Positions 10,583 to 19,934 of a DNA stretch of 64,000 nucleotides are shown in pieces. A model generated the notes under the pieces. It was not told the DNA's origin and did not search any database. It saw only the letters and a program-made list of their open reading frames with translations. Origin of the DNA: Photobacterium chitinilyticum (lineage in GTDB: Bacteria; Pseudomonadota; Gammaproteobacteria; Enterobacterales; Vibrionaceae); assembly GCF_004104355.1 (NCBI RefSeq), contig NZ_RJLM01000017.1, positions 1 to 64,000 on the forward strand, written 5' to 3'. Both the position numbers and the translations under genes were made by a program. Within the stretch, counting starts at the first letter, position 1; each line of letters starts with the position of its first letter.

Positions 10583-11863
10583 ATGAATGTAAGAGCCGCT
10601 GCAGCCAAGGTGGTCTATCAGGTTGTTGATCAGGGCCAATCCCTTTCAAATGCCCTGCCTGCTGCCCAGCAAGATATCAGAGAACGTGACCACGCCCTGC
10701 TACAGGAAATCTGTTATGGCGTATTGCGTTGGCTGCCTCGTCTGGAATCTGTCACCAACCAATTGATGGATAAGCCACTCAAAGGCAAGCAACGGGTTTT
10801 CCATCACCTGATCCTTGTCGGCCTATATCAACTGGGATATATGCGTATTCCGGCTCATGCTGCCGTTGCAGAAACAGTGAATGCCACCAAAGACCTGAAA
10901 AAGCCTCAGCTACGCGGGCTGGTCAATGCAATTCTCCGTAACTATCAGCGCCAGCAGGAAAGCCTTGATGAACAGTCGCTCAGCCATGACGCCGGCCGAT
11001 ACGGTCACCCGGGCTGGCTGCTTAAGCTCTTAAAGCAGGGCTATCCTGAACAATTCGAGTCAGTGATTGAAGCCAACAACACCAAGGCACCAATGTGGCT
11101 GCGCGTTAACCGCCGTCATCATAGCCGCGACGAATACCGCGAGCTGCTGAATGCAGAAGGCATTTCGACGGATCTCCATCCAGAGGCTCAGGATGCACTT
11201 CGTCTGCATAGTCCTTGTGATGTCAGCAAGCTACCGGGCTTTGCCGACGGTTGGGTTTCGGTACAGGATGCTGCAGCCCAGCTATCGGTTGAGTATCTCG
11301 CCCCGCAAGCCGGCGAGCTGATCCTTGACTGCTGTGCGGCACCAGGTGGCAAAACGGCTCATATCATGGAACGCCAGCCAGAGGCGCAAGTTGTTGCTAT
11401 CGACTGTGACGAACAGCGTCTGGCGCGGGTACACGATAATCTGCAACGTCTGAAACTGGATGCCAAGGTTCTATGTGCCGATGCCCGCTATCCGGACCAG
11501 TGGTGGCAGGGCGAGCAGTTCGACCGTATTTTACTGGATGCGCCATGTTCGGCGACCGGAGTGATCCGACGCCACCCAGACATCAAATGGCTACGCCGAG
11601 CCGACGATATTGAGGCCCTGGCCCAGCTGCAGGCCGAAATCGTTGACGCTATGTGGCAACAGCTCAAGCCTGGCGGCACCTTGGTTTACGCGACATGCTC
11701 AATCACCCCACAGGAAAACAGCGAGCAGGTGAAAGCCTTCCTTGGCCGTACCGATGATGCCGAACTGACAGGCAGCGACATAGAACAGCCTGGTCGCCAG
11801 ATCCTACCCGGCGAACATGATATGGACGGTTTTTACTACGCCGTTATACGTAAAGCCCTATAA
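10583..11863 (+). CDS. rsmB: 16S rRNA m5C967 methyltransferase RsmB
   Basis: SAM-dependent methylation of C967 in 16S rRNA. The 426-residue protein has an N-terminal NusB-like RNA-binding domain (about 1-140) and a C-terminal Rossmann methyltransferase with [12 protein letters not shown] near residues 251-262, [19 protein letters not shown] holding the release cysteine, and [16 protein letters not shown] holding the nucleophile cysteine. It follows def-fmt and precedes trkA, an order conserved in gammaproteobacteria. Confidence 0.96.
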   Translation: MNVRAAAAKVVYQVVDQGQSLSNALPAAQQDIRERDHALLQEICYGVLRWLPRLESVTNQLMDKPLKGKQRVFHHLILVGLYQLGYMRIPAHAAVAETVNATKDLKKPQLRGLVNAILRNYQRQQESLDEQSLSHDAGRYGHPGWLLKLLKQGYPEQFESVIEANNTKAPMWLRVNRRHHSRDEYRELLNAEGISTDLHPEAQDALRLHSPCDVSKLPGFADGWVSVQDAAAQLSVEYLAPQAGELILDCCAAPGGKTAHIMERQPEAQVVAIDCDEQRLARVHDNLQRLKLDAKVLCADARYPDQWWQGEQFDRILLDAPCSATGVIRRHPDIKWLRRADDIEALAQLQAEIVDAMWQQLKPGGTLVYATCSITPQENSEQVKAFLGRTDDAELTGSDIEQPGRQILPGEHDMDGFYYAVIRKAL

Positions 11864-11877
11864 AAAACACTTCTAAA

Positions 11878-11903
11878 TCAGAGGCTATAAATGTAGCCTC
11901 TGA
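11878..11903. other. 10-base hairpin between rsmB and trkA
   Basis: TCAGAGGCTA (11878-11887) pairs perfectly with TAGCCTCTGA (11894-11903) around a six-base loop. No T run follows on either strand, so it is not a typical intrinsic terminator. It may be an mRNA processing or stability element, or an operator for trkA. Confidence 0.65.
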
Positions 11904-11958
11904 CCAGAAGCGTAGTAATCAAGGCCCTTAGGCAGAAAAGAACAATCAGGCATATGCT

Positions 11959-13335
11959 ATGAAAATAATCATCCTTGGCGCAGGTCAGGTCGGTGGCACA
12001 CTGGCTGAAAACCTGGTCGGCGAGAACAACGACATCACCATCGTCGACAAAGATCCCGAGCGTCTTCGCGAGCTGCAGGACAAATACGATCTGCGAGTGG
12101 TACAAGGTTTTGCCAGCCATCCCCGTACATTGCGGGAGGCCGGTGCGCAGGATGCAGATATGCTGGTTTCGGTTACCAACTCTGACGAAACCAACATGAT
12201 TGCCTGTCAAATTGCCTTCACCCTGTTCAACACCCCGAACCGGGTCGCGCGTATCCGCTCACCAGAATACCTGAAAGAAAAAGAACAGCTCTTCCAGTCC
12301 GATGCCGTTCCCGTCGATCACCTGATCGCACCGGAAGAACTGGTAACCGGCTATATCGAACGCCTGATCGAATATCCGGGTGCCTTGCAGGTCGTCGGGT
12401 TTGCCGAAGACAAAGTCGGTCTAGTGGCGGTAAAAGCCTACTATGGCGGCCCGCTGGTCGGTAATGCCCTATCTGCCCTGCGCGAGCATATGCCACATGT
12501 CGATACCCGGGTGGCAGCGATTTTCCGCCAAGGGCGGCCAATCCGCCCGCGTGGTACCACCATTATCGAAGCCGATGACGAGGTCTTTTTTGTTGCGGCC
12601 AGCAATCATATCCGCTCGGTAATGAGTGAGCTCCAGCGACTGGAAAAACCCTACAAACGATTGATGATTGTCGGCGGGGGGAACATCGGGGCCGGTCTGG
12701 CGCGCCGCCTTGAACAGAACTACAGCGTGAAGCTAATAGAACGCAATCCTGAGCGGGCAGAAAACCTATCGGAAATGCTGGAAAATACCATCGTCTTCTG
12801 TGGGGATGCTTCTGATCAGGAGCTGCTTAGCGAAGAGCATATCGAGCAAATCGACGTATTCATTGCCGTCACCAATGACGATGAAGCCAATATTATGTCG
12901 GCGATGCTGGCCAAGCGGATGGGTGCCAAGAAGGTCATGGTACTTATCCAGCGCGGCGCCTATGTCGATTTGGTACAAAGCGGAACCATCGATATTGCGA
13001 TTTCTCCGCAGCAGGCCACCATCTCAGCACTCCTGACCCATGTGCGCAAAGCTGATATCGTCAACGTATCCTCACTGCGCCGCGGAGCCGCAGAGGCCAT
13101 CGAGGCAATTGCCCACGGTGACTCAGGCACCTCGAAAGTGGTCGGCAAGGCAATTGGTGATATCAAGCTGCCGCCGGGTACGACCATTGGCGCAGTGGTA
13201 CGTGGCGATGAAGTACTAATAGCCCACGACCGAACCGTAATCGAACAAGATGATCACGTGGTGATGTTCCTGGTCGACAAGAAATACATCCCAGACGTAG
13301 AACGCCTGTTCCAACCTAGCCCGTTCTTCCTGTAA
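11959..13335 (+). CDS. trkA: Trk potassium transporter NAD-binding subunit TrkA
   Basis: Peripheral cytoplasmic subunit that gates TrkH potassium uptake in response to nucleotides. The 458-residue protein is two tandem RCK modules; the first opens [18 protein letters not shown] and the second, near residue 233, has [18 protein letters not shown]. Each Rossmann unit is followed by a TrkA-C domain. It lies six bases upstream of trkH, so the two subunits are made together, unlike E. coli, where trkH is elsewhere. Confidence 0.97.
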   Translation: MKIIILGAGQVGGTLAENLVGENNDITIVDKDPERLRELQDKYDLRVVQGFASHPRTLREAGAQDADMLVSVTNSDETNMIACQIAFTLFNTPNRVARIRSPEYLKEKEQLFQSDAVPVDHLIAPEELVTGYIERLIEYPGALQVVGFAEDKVGLVAVKAYYGGPLVGNALSALREHMPHVDTRVAAIFRQGRPIRPRGTTIIEADDEVFFVAASNHIRSVMSELQRLEKPYKRLMIVGGGNIGAGLARRLEQNYSVKLIERNPERAENLSEMLENTIVFCGDASDQELLSEEHIEQIDVFIAVTNDDEANIMSAMLAKRMGAKKVMVLIQRGAYVDLVQSGTIDIAISPQQATISALLTHVRKADIVNVSSLRRGAAEAIEAIAHGDSGTSKVVGKAIGDIKLPPGTTIGAVVRGDEVLIAHDRTVIEQDDHVVMFLVDKKYIPDVERLFQPSPFFL

Positions 13336-13341
13336 AAAATT

Positions 13342-14787
13342 ATGGTCAATTACCGTCCCATTTTATTTGTTATAGGGCTGGTCTTATCCAAGATCGCCCT
13401 ATTCATGTACGTTCCCACTCTAGTGGCTTTCTTCACCGGAACCGGGGGCTTCATTGATTTTGCCACCGCCGTGCTGATCACCCACTCGGTGGCCTTCCTA
13501 TGCCTGACATTTGGTCGAACGACCGAGTTCAAGCTGGGGGTCCGGGAAATGTTCCTGATCACAACCTTTGTATGGACAATCGCCAGTGCCTTTGCCGCAC
13601 TGCCGTTTGTGTTTATCAACCACATCAGCTTTACAGACGCCTACTTCGAAACCATGTCGGGGATCACCACCACCGGCTCCACCGTTCTCAGCGGACTGGA
13701 TACTATGGCACCGAGTATTCTGCTGTGGCGTTCCACCCTACAATGGCTCGGCGGGATCGGGTTTATCGTGATGGGAGTAGCAATCTTGCCAATGCTGAAT
13801 GTCGGTGGTATGCGGCTGTTCCAGACCGAATCTTCCGACTGGTCAGAAAAAAGTTCACCGCGAACCAAAAGCGTGGCCAAGAACATTGTCAATGTCTATC
13901 TGACCCTGACCGGACTGTGTGTGATCGGCTATCAGCTAACCGGCATGAATACCTTTGATGCCATCAATCACGCTTTTACGACCCTGTCGACCGGCGGCTA
14001 TTCCACTTCTGACGGCTCAATGAACCACTTTTCCAATAGTGCCCACTGGGTAGCCATTGTATTCATGTTTGCCGGCGGCCTGCCGTTTTTGCTGTTCGTC
14101 CAGGCGTTGCGAAAAAAAGAACCGACCGCATTGTTTAATGATGCCCAGGTTCGAGGATTCACCCTGCTGGTGTTCTCTGCCGGGCTGGCCGTGGCCCTGT
14201 GGTTAACCTTGCAGCTGGACTACCGCTTCATTGATGCCTTCAGAGTCTCGCTGTTCAATATTATCTCGGTGGTAACTACCACCGGTTTCGGGCTGGAAGA
14301 CTTTACGGCCTGGGGACCGTTTCCGACCATCATTTTTGCCTTCATCATGCTGGTCGGCGGCTGCTCCGGTTCAACGGCCGGCGGGGTAAAGATCTTTCGT
14401 TTCCAGGTCGCATTTGCCTTGCTTCGCAAACAGATGATGCAGCTGATCCACCCGTCAGGTGTCTTTATCCAGCGCTATAACGGCCGCCCGGTAACCGATG
14501 GTATTGTTCGCTCGGTCGTTGCCTTCGCCCTGACTTTCATCATCACTATTGTGATTGTTGCCGCGATCCTCGGAATGATGGGGCTAGATGCCGTTACCAG
14601 TATTACCGGTGCGGTGACAGCTGTCGCCAATGTCGGTCCGGGCATGGGAGAGGTGATCGGTCCAACCGGCAATTTTGCCACCTTGCCTGATTTGGCCAAG
14701 TGGACGCTGAGCTTTGGGATGCTAATGGGAAGGCTGGAGATCCTCACCGTACTGGTTGTCTTTTTCCCCGCATTCTGGCGTAACTAA
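13342..14787 (+). CDS. trkH: potassium uptake channel protein TrkH
   Basis: Inner-membrane potassium-conducting subunit of the Trk system. The 481-residue protein has roughly ten to twelve membrane segments arranged as four pore repeats; selectivity-filter-like sequences are visible in MSGITTTGSTVLSG, FTTLSTGGYSTSDG, VTTTGFGLEDF and AVANVGPGMGEV. The C-terminus ends in the typical VFFPAFWRN. It follows trkA by six bases and is closed by a strong terminator. Confidence 0.97.
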   Translation: MVNYRPILFVIGLVLSKIALFMYVPTLVAFFTGTGGFIDFATAVLITHSVAFLCLTFGRTTEFKLGVREMFLITTFVWTIASAFAALPFVFINHISFTDAYFETMSGITTTGSTVLSGLDTMAPSILLWRSTLQWLGGIGFIVMGVAILPMLNVGGMRLFQTESSDWSEKSSPRTKSVAKNIVNVYLTLTGLCVIGYQLTGMNTFDAINHAFTTLSTGGYSTSDGSMNHFSNSAHWVAIVFMFAGGLPFLLFVQALRKKEPTALFNDAQVRGFTLLVFSAGLAVALWLTLQLDYRFIDAFRVSLFNIISVVTTTGFGLEDFTAWGPFPTIIFAFIMLVGGCSGSTAGGVKIFRFQVAFALLRKQMMQLIHPSGVFIQRYNGRPVTDGIVRSVVAFALTFIITIVIVAAILGMMGLDAVTSITGAVTAVANVGPGMGEVIGPTGNFATLPDLAKWTLSFGMLMGRLEILTVLVVFFPAFWRN

Positions 14788-14797
14788 TCACAGCTAC

Positions 14798-14827
14798 AAA
14801 AAAGAGAGCCGTTGGCTCTCTTTTTTC
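14798..14827. terminator. bidirectional terminator, trkH / hemolysin III family gene
   Basis: AAAAAAGAGAGCC, loop GTT, then GGCTCTCTTTTTT. The stem is flanked by A and T runs, so it should work for trkH and for the convergent gene ending at 14857. Confidence 0.92.
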
Positions 14828-14856
14828 TATTTTGTATCGAGCCTCTAGGTCTAGCC

Positions 14857-15516
14857 CTAAACCGGGATGACATAATAATAGATTGCCAAAAAGTGGCAAA
14901 CCGTTCCGCCCAATACAAATAAGTGCCAAATCGCATGGTTATAGGGCAACCGCTTGTTGACGTAAAAGACGACCCCAAGCGAATAGACAATCCCGCCGAC
15001 AGCCAACAATACCAACCCGCCCGTCGACAGCGACAGAGCTAGCTGATAAACCGCAATCAATGATAACCAACCCATGATCAGGTAGGTCGCCAGCGACAGG
15101 CGCTTGAATCGATATACGAAGACGATCTTCAGTACGATGCCTACAAGGGCAATCCCCCAGATCACCGCCATCAGGCTGATAGCCAACGGTGTCCGAAGCG
15201 TAATCAGCAGGAAAGGGGTATAGGTACCGGCAATCAGCAAGTAGATTGCACAATGATCGAAAGTTTTGAGCGCCCGCTTAGCCCGCTCAAAAGGAATCGC
15301 GTGATACAGGGTCGACGCAAGATATAACAAAATCATGCTGCCGCCATAGATACTCAAGCTGGTGATACTCAAGATATCCGCATTGGCAGCAATGGCCTGG
15401 TTCAGCAGCAACACCAAGCCCACGATACCAAAAATCATTCCCAATCCATGGCTAACACTGTTTGCCACTTCTTCTGCTACAGAATATTCAGACTCTGATT
15501 CCATACTCTTAGCCAT
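14857..15516 (-). CDS. trhA: hemolysin III family membrane protein (TrhA/YqfA-like)
   Basis: A 219-residue seven-helix membrane protein of the hemolysin III / PAQR-related family, recently linked to membrane energetics rather than hemolysis. Family motifs are [12 protein letters not shown] near the start of TM1, [32 protein letters not shown] split by residues typical of the metal site (H, D, H), and the C-terminal [17 protein letters not shown] chose the ATG at 15516 (MAKSMESE), with a GGGATGG ribosome site; a start at 15504 is also possible. Convergent with trkH. Confidence 0.9.
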   Translation of the reverse strand: MAKSMESESEYSVAEEVANSVSHGLGMIFGIVGLVLLLNQAIAANADILSITSLSIYGGSMILLYLASTLYHAIPFERAKRALKTFDHCAIYLLIAGTYTPFLLITLRTPLAISLMAVIWGIALVGIVLKIVFVYRFKRLSLATYLIMGWLSLIAVYQLALSLSTGGLVLLAVGGIVYSLGVVFYVNKRLPYNHAIWHLFVLGGTVCHFLAIYYYVIPV

Positions 15517-15644
15517 GTTTCGCCATCCCAAAATAGAGTTTATGCTCAATAAAAAAGCAGTATGGCACACTTTAGCTTACAAGTGTAAGCTGAAATTCAA
15601 TTCTAAAGGTAACATGTAATCAAAGGAAGCCTCTGCAAAATCTA

Positions 15645-16433
15645 TCAGGTCATCCGATCCAGATAGTCTAGTACCTCGTCACCCGCCTGCTGCGGACAGG
15701 TCGACGCCAATATATGACAATGCCGCTTGAGCTCACCCCGCCCGAGGAAACCAGATAGCATTCCGGATAGACCGTTAAGGCGCCGATCGACCTCAAACCA
15801 TAGTTTCAGACCGTCACTATCACGGTAGGCTACAACTTCTAGCTCCCGCCAGCGTCCATGATAAGGGCCTGATACCGGGACAAACTCAAATTCCTGAACA
15901 AAGGGCAGGGCAAAACCATCGGCCGCTTCACATTCTACCTGACGGATCCTCAGGCCGGCATGCTCCAGTGCAGTAAACACCCCATCCATCAACGGATCCG
16001 GGCGAACTGTCAGCATATCTTTATCCTTGGGATCAAATGCCAACGGAATATCAAGATGAGTTTCCAGCCATACCTTGGCATCACCGATAGTGATAGGGGT
16101 ATTCAAAGGCAGTGCCAGCTCGGCATCAAAGTAACGCTCTTCATCAGCCTCAATAGTGAAAGCCTCAGGGAGTGACCACGTTGCCAGCGTACAGATCTGG
16201 CTGACTTTTTCTGTGCGATGCTGGCTTTCCCCCCGGCTCGATGCGACTTCGTCCTCATAGCGACAGCACAGGAACAGATGAATATTACTGACGGCCTGTG
16301 CCGTTTTCCCTCCTTGGACATGGATAGAAACAGGCAGAGCCTCCCCGGGGATCAAGACATCACGCTGCAAAATAGTATCGACTTTCGCCGCCCCGATCCC
16401 AAGGCTAGCAAGACTTTTCCGAAACAAAGACAT
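15645..16433 (-). CDS. Spo0M-like sporulation-control family protein
   Basis: A 262-residue protein matching the SpoOM/Spo0M family with an arrestin-like beta-sandwich fold, found widely in non-sporulating bacteria. The start MSLFRKSLASLGIGAAKVD and the central DLE-like segment LVIPGE-type strands fit the family, and the C-terminal third (after about 190) is family-specific. An AGGAGT ribosome site precedes the ATG. No transmembrane or catalytic motif is visible. It is flanked by terminators and is probably monocistronic. The role in gammaproteobacteria is unknown. Confidence 0.82.
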   Translation of the reverse strand: MSLFRKSLASLGIGAAKVDTILQRDVLIPGEALPVSIHVQGGKTAQAVSNIHLFLCCRYEDEVASSRGESQHRTEKVSQICTLATWSLPEAFTIEADEERYFDAELALPLNTPITIGDAKVWLETHLDIPLAFDPKDKDMLTVRPDPLMDGVFTALEHAGLRIRQVECEAADGFALPFVQEFEFVPVSGPYHGRWRELEVVAYRDSDGLKLWFEVDRRLNGLSGMLSGFLGRGELKRHCHILASTCPQQAGDEVLDYLDRMT

Positions 16434-16528
16434 AACGACTCCTTTAATCCATGAACCAAGCTATGAAACTGGTTTATAGTGCAGCGAATGGCATTTTGCT
16501 GCAAGAGATAGCGGCGAGAAAGACAGAG

Positions 16529-16554
16529 ACAAAAAACGGAGCCTCGGCTCCGTT
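16529..16554 (-). terminator. terminator after the GntR regulator
   Basis: Perfect stem AACGGAGCC / GGCTCCGTT with a TC loop centre. On the minus strand it is followed by six T residues, and it lies 18 bases after the GntR stop. Confidence 0.9.
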
Positions 16555-16571
16555 CCAAAAAATCACACAGT

Positions 16572-17249
16572 TTATTTCAGTAACTCGATAGTTGCTTGCC
16601 GAGCAGCTTCGGGATCCCGCGCCAAAATACCATCGACAATCCGCTGATGGATATCAAGCTTGAGCACGCGATCACGGGTAATAATTCTAAAGTAGCTTTC
16701 AAATACCGCCTTAAACAGATTGCCAAATGGGCTAATAAAATGATTGCCAGAGGCAAAATAAATCAACTGATGATAGCGGGTGTCGATCTCAATCCACTTA
16801 TCCTGATCGAACGCTTCACCCAGCTTATACATTTCTTCCATCAACGATTGCAGTTCATCGCGATCTTCGTCACTGGCATGAATTGCTGTCAGAGCTGCCG
16901 CTTCGGGCTCCAGAGTCATCCGTACCTGCTGAAACTCATTCACCAATTCCGTATGCTGATCGAAATTCAGCCAGGCTAACAGGTCCTGATCGAGATAGTT
17001 CCAGTTTCGCTTCGGCAAAACCCGAGTACCAATACGAGGACGAGGGAGTACCATCCCTTTTGCCGCCAACATTTTAATCGCTTCACGTACAGCTGTTCGG
17101 CTCACGCCGTACATCTCTCCTAATTCAACTTCTCCAGGAAGAATATCCCCAGGTATTGTTTCACCACGTAAGATCCGCTGGCCAATCGACTCTGCCAGTT
17201 TATAAGATAAATTGCGGTTGGTTACTAACCGCTGCTGTTCCCGTTCCAT
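16572..17249 (-). CDS. GntR/FadR-subfamily transcription regulator
   Basis: A 225-residue one-component regulator. The N-terminal winged helix-turn-helix spans about 10-80, with LPGEVELGEMYGVSRTAVREA as the recognition region split around residues 37-57. The C-terminal all-helical FCD effector domain contains the metal or ligand residues in DTRYHQLIYFASGN. FCD regulators respond to sugar acids or carboxylates; this one resembles the galactonate/hexuronate type, but that is only a guess. No sugar catabolic operon is adjacent, so it acts elsewhere or on the unexplained unit upstream. Confidence 0.88.
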   Translation of the reverse strand: MEREQQRLVTNRNLSYKLAESIGQRILRGETIPGDILPGEVELGEMYGVSRTAVREAIKMLAAKGMVLPRPRIGTRVLPKRNWNYLDQDLLAWLNFDQHTELVNEFQQVRMTLEPEAAALTAIHASDEDRDELQSLMEEMYKLGEAFDQDKWIEIDTRYHQLIYFASGNHFISPFGNLFKAVFESYFRIITRDRVLKLDIHQRIVDGILARDPEAARQATIELLK

Positions 17250-17472
17250 TCATTCCCTCCCAGGCTATTTTTATAATAGTTGCCAGCTACGCGCATTAGA
17301 CCATAAAGCGATTGCCGAGAAACAGCTTATCTTCACAGTTGCCGGTTCGACTAACATTTTATTGTTTTCAACCCGCCTAATGCGGTCTGAAGCGCATTAT
17401 TCTCTGGTTATTTTTTACTCGACTTCACAATAGCTTACTGCTATTCTCGCGGCGAAAATATTCAGACAGTCC

Positions 17473-17525
17473 AATATTTCCGCACAGGATCGGTTCTGCC
17501 AGCAAAAAATAACGGCGGAAATATT
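17473..17525. repeat. 11-base inverted repeat upstream of a small unit
   Basis: AATATTTCCGC (17473-17483) and GCGGAAATATT (17515-17525) are perfect complements 31 bases apart. They lie in the divergent space between the GntR gene and the small frame at 17570. The interval 17250-17569 has no other feature I can support. They could be paired operator half-sites for the GntR regulator or the stem of an RNA. Confidence 0.65.
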
Positions 17526-17569
17526 CCATTTAAACTTTGGCCACGGATGCGCCTGACAATAGGTGAACC

Positions 17570-17752
17570 ATGCGCTCAGCATCTCCCGTCAGGTATGTAA
17601 GTACCCCTCGTAGTCCATCTCGTTTACGTGCAACCTCCCATGCGCCGACTTTCAAAGCCAAGAAAGCGCCACAGAAAGTTGCCGAGATCCATACGATAGC
17701 AACGCCAGAGCCAGCTATCGCTGTTCGCTCTGACAACGAGCAAGCAGCATAA
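17570..17752 (+). CDS. possible small basic protein, unknown
   Basis: A 60-residue frame starting MRSASPVRYVST, rich in Arg, Lys, Pro, Ser and Ala, with a good AGGTGA ribosome site five bases before the ATG and an intrinsic terminator 20 bases after the stop (17773). I recognise no family. An opposing frame (17530-17736, TTG start) encodes a hydrophobic segment but has no ribosome site. The interval could instead be a small RNA that happens to contain a frame. A seven-base hairpin GAGCAAG / CTTGCTC follows at about 17738-17761. Confidence 0.35.
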   Translation: MRSASPVRYVSTPRSPSRLRATSHAPTFKAKKAPQKVAEIHTIATPEPAIAVRSDNEQAA

Positions 17753-17772
17753 ACTTGCTCTGAACCGACACC

Positions 17773-17803
17773 AAAGGCGGCCTTCCCGGCTGTCTTTTCT
17801 TTC
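17773..17803 (+). terminator. terminator of the small unit before yihD
   Basis: AAAGGCGGCC, loop TTCCC, then GGCTGTCTTT: ten pairs including two G-U, followed by TCTTT. Its orientation implies rightward transcription ending here, upstream of yihD. Confidence 0.7.
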
Positions 17804-17921
17804 CGGCCAATGCTTTCCCCCTACGTTTGTATCATTGCCTAGTTTGAGTTAATTTACCCACAACAAAATAATGATTATAGAATCGGCAACGATTCACTCA
17901 GCCTAACTTGTGGAGAAAATA

Positions 17922-18188
17922 ATGAAGACCCATCGCGTCAATGAACTGATTGAACTACTGCATCCTGAATGGCAAAAAGATCCAGACCTCAGCCTAGTCG
18001 AGTTTCTGCTGAAGCTAGCTGAAGAAGCCAAATACCAAGGCAAGCTGGAAGAGCTGACCGATGACGTTCTTATCTATCATCTGAAAATGCGCAATAGTGA
18101 CGAACAGGCCATGATCCCGGGAATCGCCAAAGACTGCGAGGACGACTTCAAAACGGCCATTTTACGTGCGCGCGGTATCATCAAGTAG
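17922..18188 (+). CDS. yihD: YihD family protein (DUF1040)
   Basis: An 88-residue cytoplasmic protein aligning end to end with E. coli Yih[12 protein letters not shown], then [19 protein letters not shown] and a GIIK end. I chose the ATG at 17922 (MKTHRVNE), with a GGAGA site five bases upstream, over a GTG four codons earlier. Function is unknown. In E. coli it also neighbours srkA-dsbA, and here it lies about 1.8 kb upstream of srkA. Confidence 0.93.
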   Translation: MKTHRVNELIELLHPEWQKDPDLSLVEFLLKLAEEAKYQGKLEELTDDVLIYHLKMRNSDEQAMIPGIAKDCEDDFKTAILRARGIIK

Positions 18189-18203
18189 CATCCGTACCGA
18201 CCC

Positions 18204-18239
18204 GATGGCTGAGCCCCATGCTCAGGACGCTCGGCCATG
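18204..18239 (+). other. alternative hairpins downstream of yihD
   Basis: The first arm, GATGGCTGAGC (18204-18214), can pair either with GCTCAG at 18220-18225 or, over ten positions with one G-U, with GCTCGGCCAT at 18229-18238. The two are mutually exclusive. No T run follows, so this is not a standard terminator. The rest of the space to 18442 holds only the ccoG promoter, which I cannot place precisely. Confidence 0.5.
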
Positions 18240-18442
18240 ACACTCCCTTCTGTTATACCCAGCCAGTGCCCCATCTGTATCTGTTACTCAAACTATGACC
18301 TTGTTAGAGTTATAACAAAATCGTCTGTAATATAATCAGCTGATAACATTTGTTCGTTAATTACAACATTATCGGTCAGGCTATGTACCTGCCACCCCCC
18401 TAACTATATTTATAAATGGGGGAATCCAAGGAAAGTAATGTC

Positions 18443-19873
18443 ATGAGTCATGAAAAAATCAAAATAAAGGATGTCACACCACAACAGTTCAACCCCAAAA
18501 CCCACAAGGGCACTTCCGATCGCTTCAACCCGGGTAATCGAATCTATGTCCGTGCCGTGAAAGGTATCTACCAAAAACTACGGCAGAAAATGGGCTGGTT
18601 GCTGATGATCCTGTTTATGGGGATCCCCTGGATCCCCTATGGTGATCGCCAGGCAATCTTGCTCGATATTGGCCAACAGCAATTTAATTTCTTCGGTACC
18701 ACACTGTGGCCACAGGATCTCACCCTGCTGGCAACCCTGTTTATGATCGCGGCCTTTGCTCTGTTTTTTATTACCACCTTTCTGGGCCGGGTCTGGTGTG
18801 GCTACTTCTGCCCACAAACCGTATGGACCTTTATCTACATTTGGTTTGAAGAAAAGCTCGAAGGATCGGCCAACAAAAGGCGCAAGCAAGACAGCATGAA
18901 GCCAACCGGCAAGCTGTTGGGCAAAAAAGTCCTCAAGCATATCGCCTGGCTGGCGGTTGCCCTTGCCACCGGTCTGACGTTCGTTGGTTATTTCTTCCCG
19001 GTAAAGACACTAGTCATTGACTTTTTTACCTTCAATGCCAGCTTTTGGGCGGTTTTCTGGGTACTGTTTTTCACCGTTTGTACCTATGCCAATGCCGGCT
19101 GGATGCGCTCGATTGTCTGTATTCATATGTGCCCGTATGCCCGCTTTCAGTCTGCGATGTTTGATAAAGACACCTACATTGTCGGCTATGATGTGGAACG
19201 CGGCGAAGCCCGTGGACCACGCTCGCGCAAGAAGGATCCCAAAGAGCTCGGCCTGGGCGACTGCATCGACTGCAATTTATGTGTCCAGGTCTGTCCTACC
19301 GGCATTGATATCCGCGACGGGCTGCAATACGAGTGCATTAACTGCGGTGCCTGCGTTGACGCCTGTGATGAAACCATGGTTCGCATGGGATATGAAAAGC
19401 GCCTGATCAGCTATACCACCGAACACAAGCTCGAGGGCCACAGTACCCATATCATGAGGCCGAAGCTCATCGGCTACGGTGCCGTGATGATCGCCATGGT
19501 AGGATTGTTTTTCTTCTTGCTTGCCTCGGTGCAACCGATGGGACTGGATGTGATCCGCGACCGTAACCAGCTATTTAGGGTCAACACCGAAGGGCTAATC
19601 GAGAATACCTATACTCTGAAAATCCTTAATAAGACCCAGCAACAAGCGATCTACCGTCTAACCGTCGAGGGGATAGAGGAAATTGAATGGTACGGCCGAC
19701 AACAAGTGACTGTCGCTGCAGGTGAAGTCTATACCCTGCCGGTCAGTCTGGGCGTCGACCCATATCTACTGCAGTCTCCAATTGCCGATATCATCTTCAT
19801 CATGGAAAGGGGTGAAGGAGACGACAAAATAGAGCTTCAGACAGAAAGCCGCTTTATCGGCGAACTACGCTAA
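18443..19873 (+). CDS. ccoG: cytochrome c oxidase accessory protein CcoG
   Basis: Membrane 4Fe-4S protein (RdxA/FixG family) needed for cbb3 oxidase assembly, acting in copper reduction or handling. The 476-residue protein has about five membrane helices, a GYFCPQTVWTFIY motif near TM3, the ferredoxin clusters CIDCNLCVQVCPTG and CINCGACVDACDE near residues 265-315, and a C-terminal periplasmic Ig-like FixG domain. I chose the ATG at 18443 (MSHEKIKIK), after an AAGGAA site. The ccoNOPQ genes are not in the window. Confidence 0.94.
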   Translation: MSHEKIKIKDVTPQQFNPKTHKGTSDRFNPGNRIYVRAVKGIYQKLRQKMGWLLMILFMGIPWIPYGDRQAILLDIGQQQFNFFGTTLWPQDLTLLATLFMIAAFALFFITTFLGRVWCGYFCPQTVWTFIYIWFEEKLEGSANKRRKQDSMKPTGKLLGKKVLKHIAWLAVALATGLTFVGYFFPVKTLVIDFFTFNASFWAVFWVLFFTVCTYANAGWMRSIVCIHMCPYARFQSAMFDKDTYIVGYDVERGEARGPRSRKKDPKELGLGDCIDCNLCVQVCPTGIDIRDGLQYECINCGACVDACDETMVRMGYEKRLISYTTEHKLEGHSTHIMRPKLIGYGAVMIAMVGLFFFLLASVQPMGLDVIRDRNQLFRVNTEGLIENTYTLKILNKTQQQAIYRLTVEGIEEIEWYGRQQVTVAAGEVYTLPVSLGVDPYLLQSPIADIIFIMERGEGDDKIELQTESRFIGELR

Positions 19874-19900
19874 TCGATAGTTAAGCAAAGTAATGTAAAG

Positions 19901-19925
19901 AAGGGCCGTTAACGGCCCTTTTTTA
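19901..19925 (+). terminator. terminator after ccoG
   Basis: The perfect 20-base palindrome AAGGGCCGTTAACGGCCCTT is followed by TTTTA. Confidence 0.9.
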
Positions 19926-19934
19926 TTATGATGC

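Noticed and set aside
17530-17736. Leftward frame with a hydrophobic segment opposite the small basic frame
   Set aside because: It needs a TTG start without any ribosome site, and the only nearby terminator points the other way.
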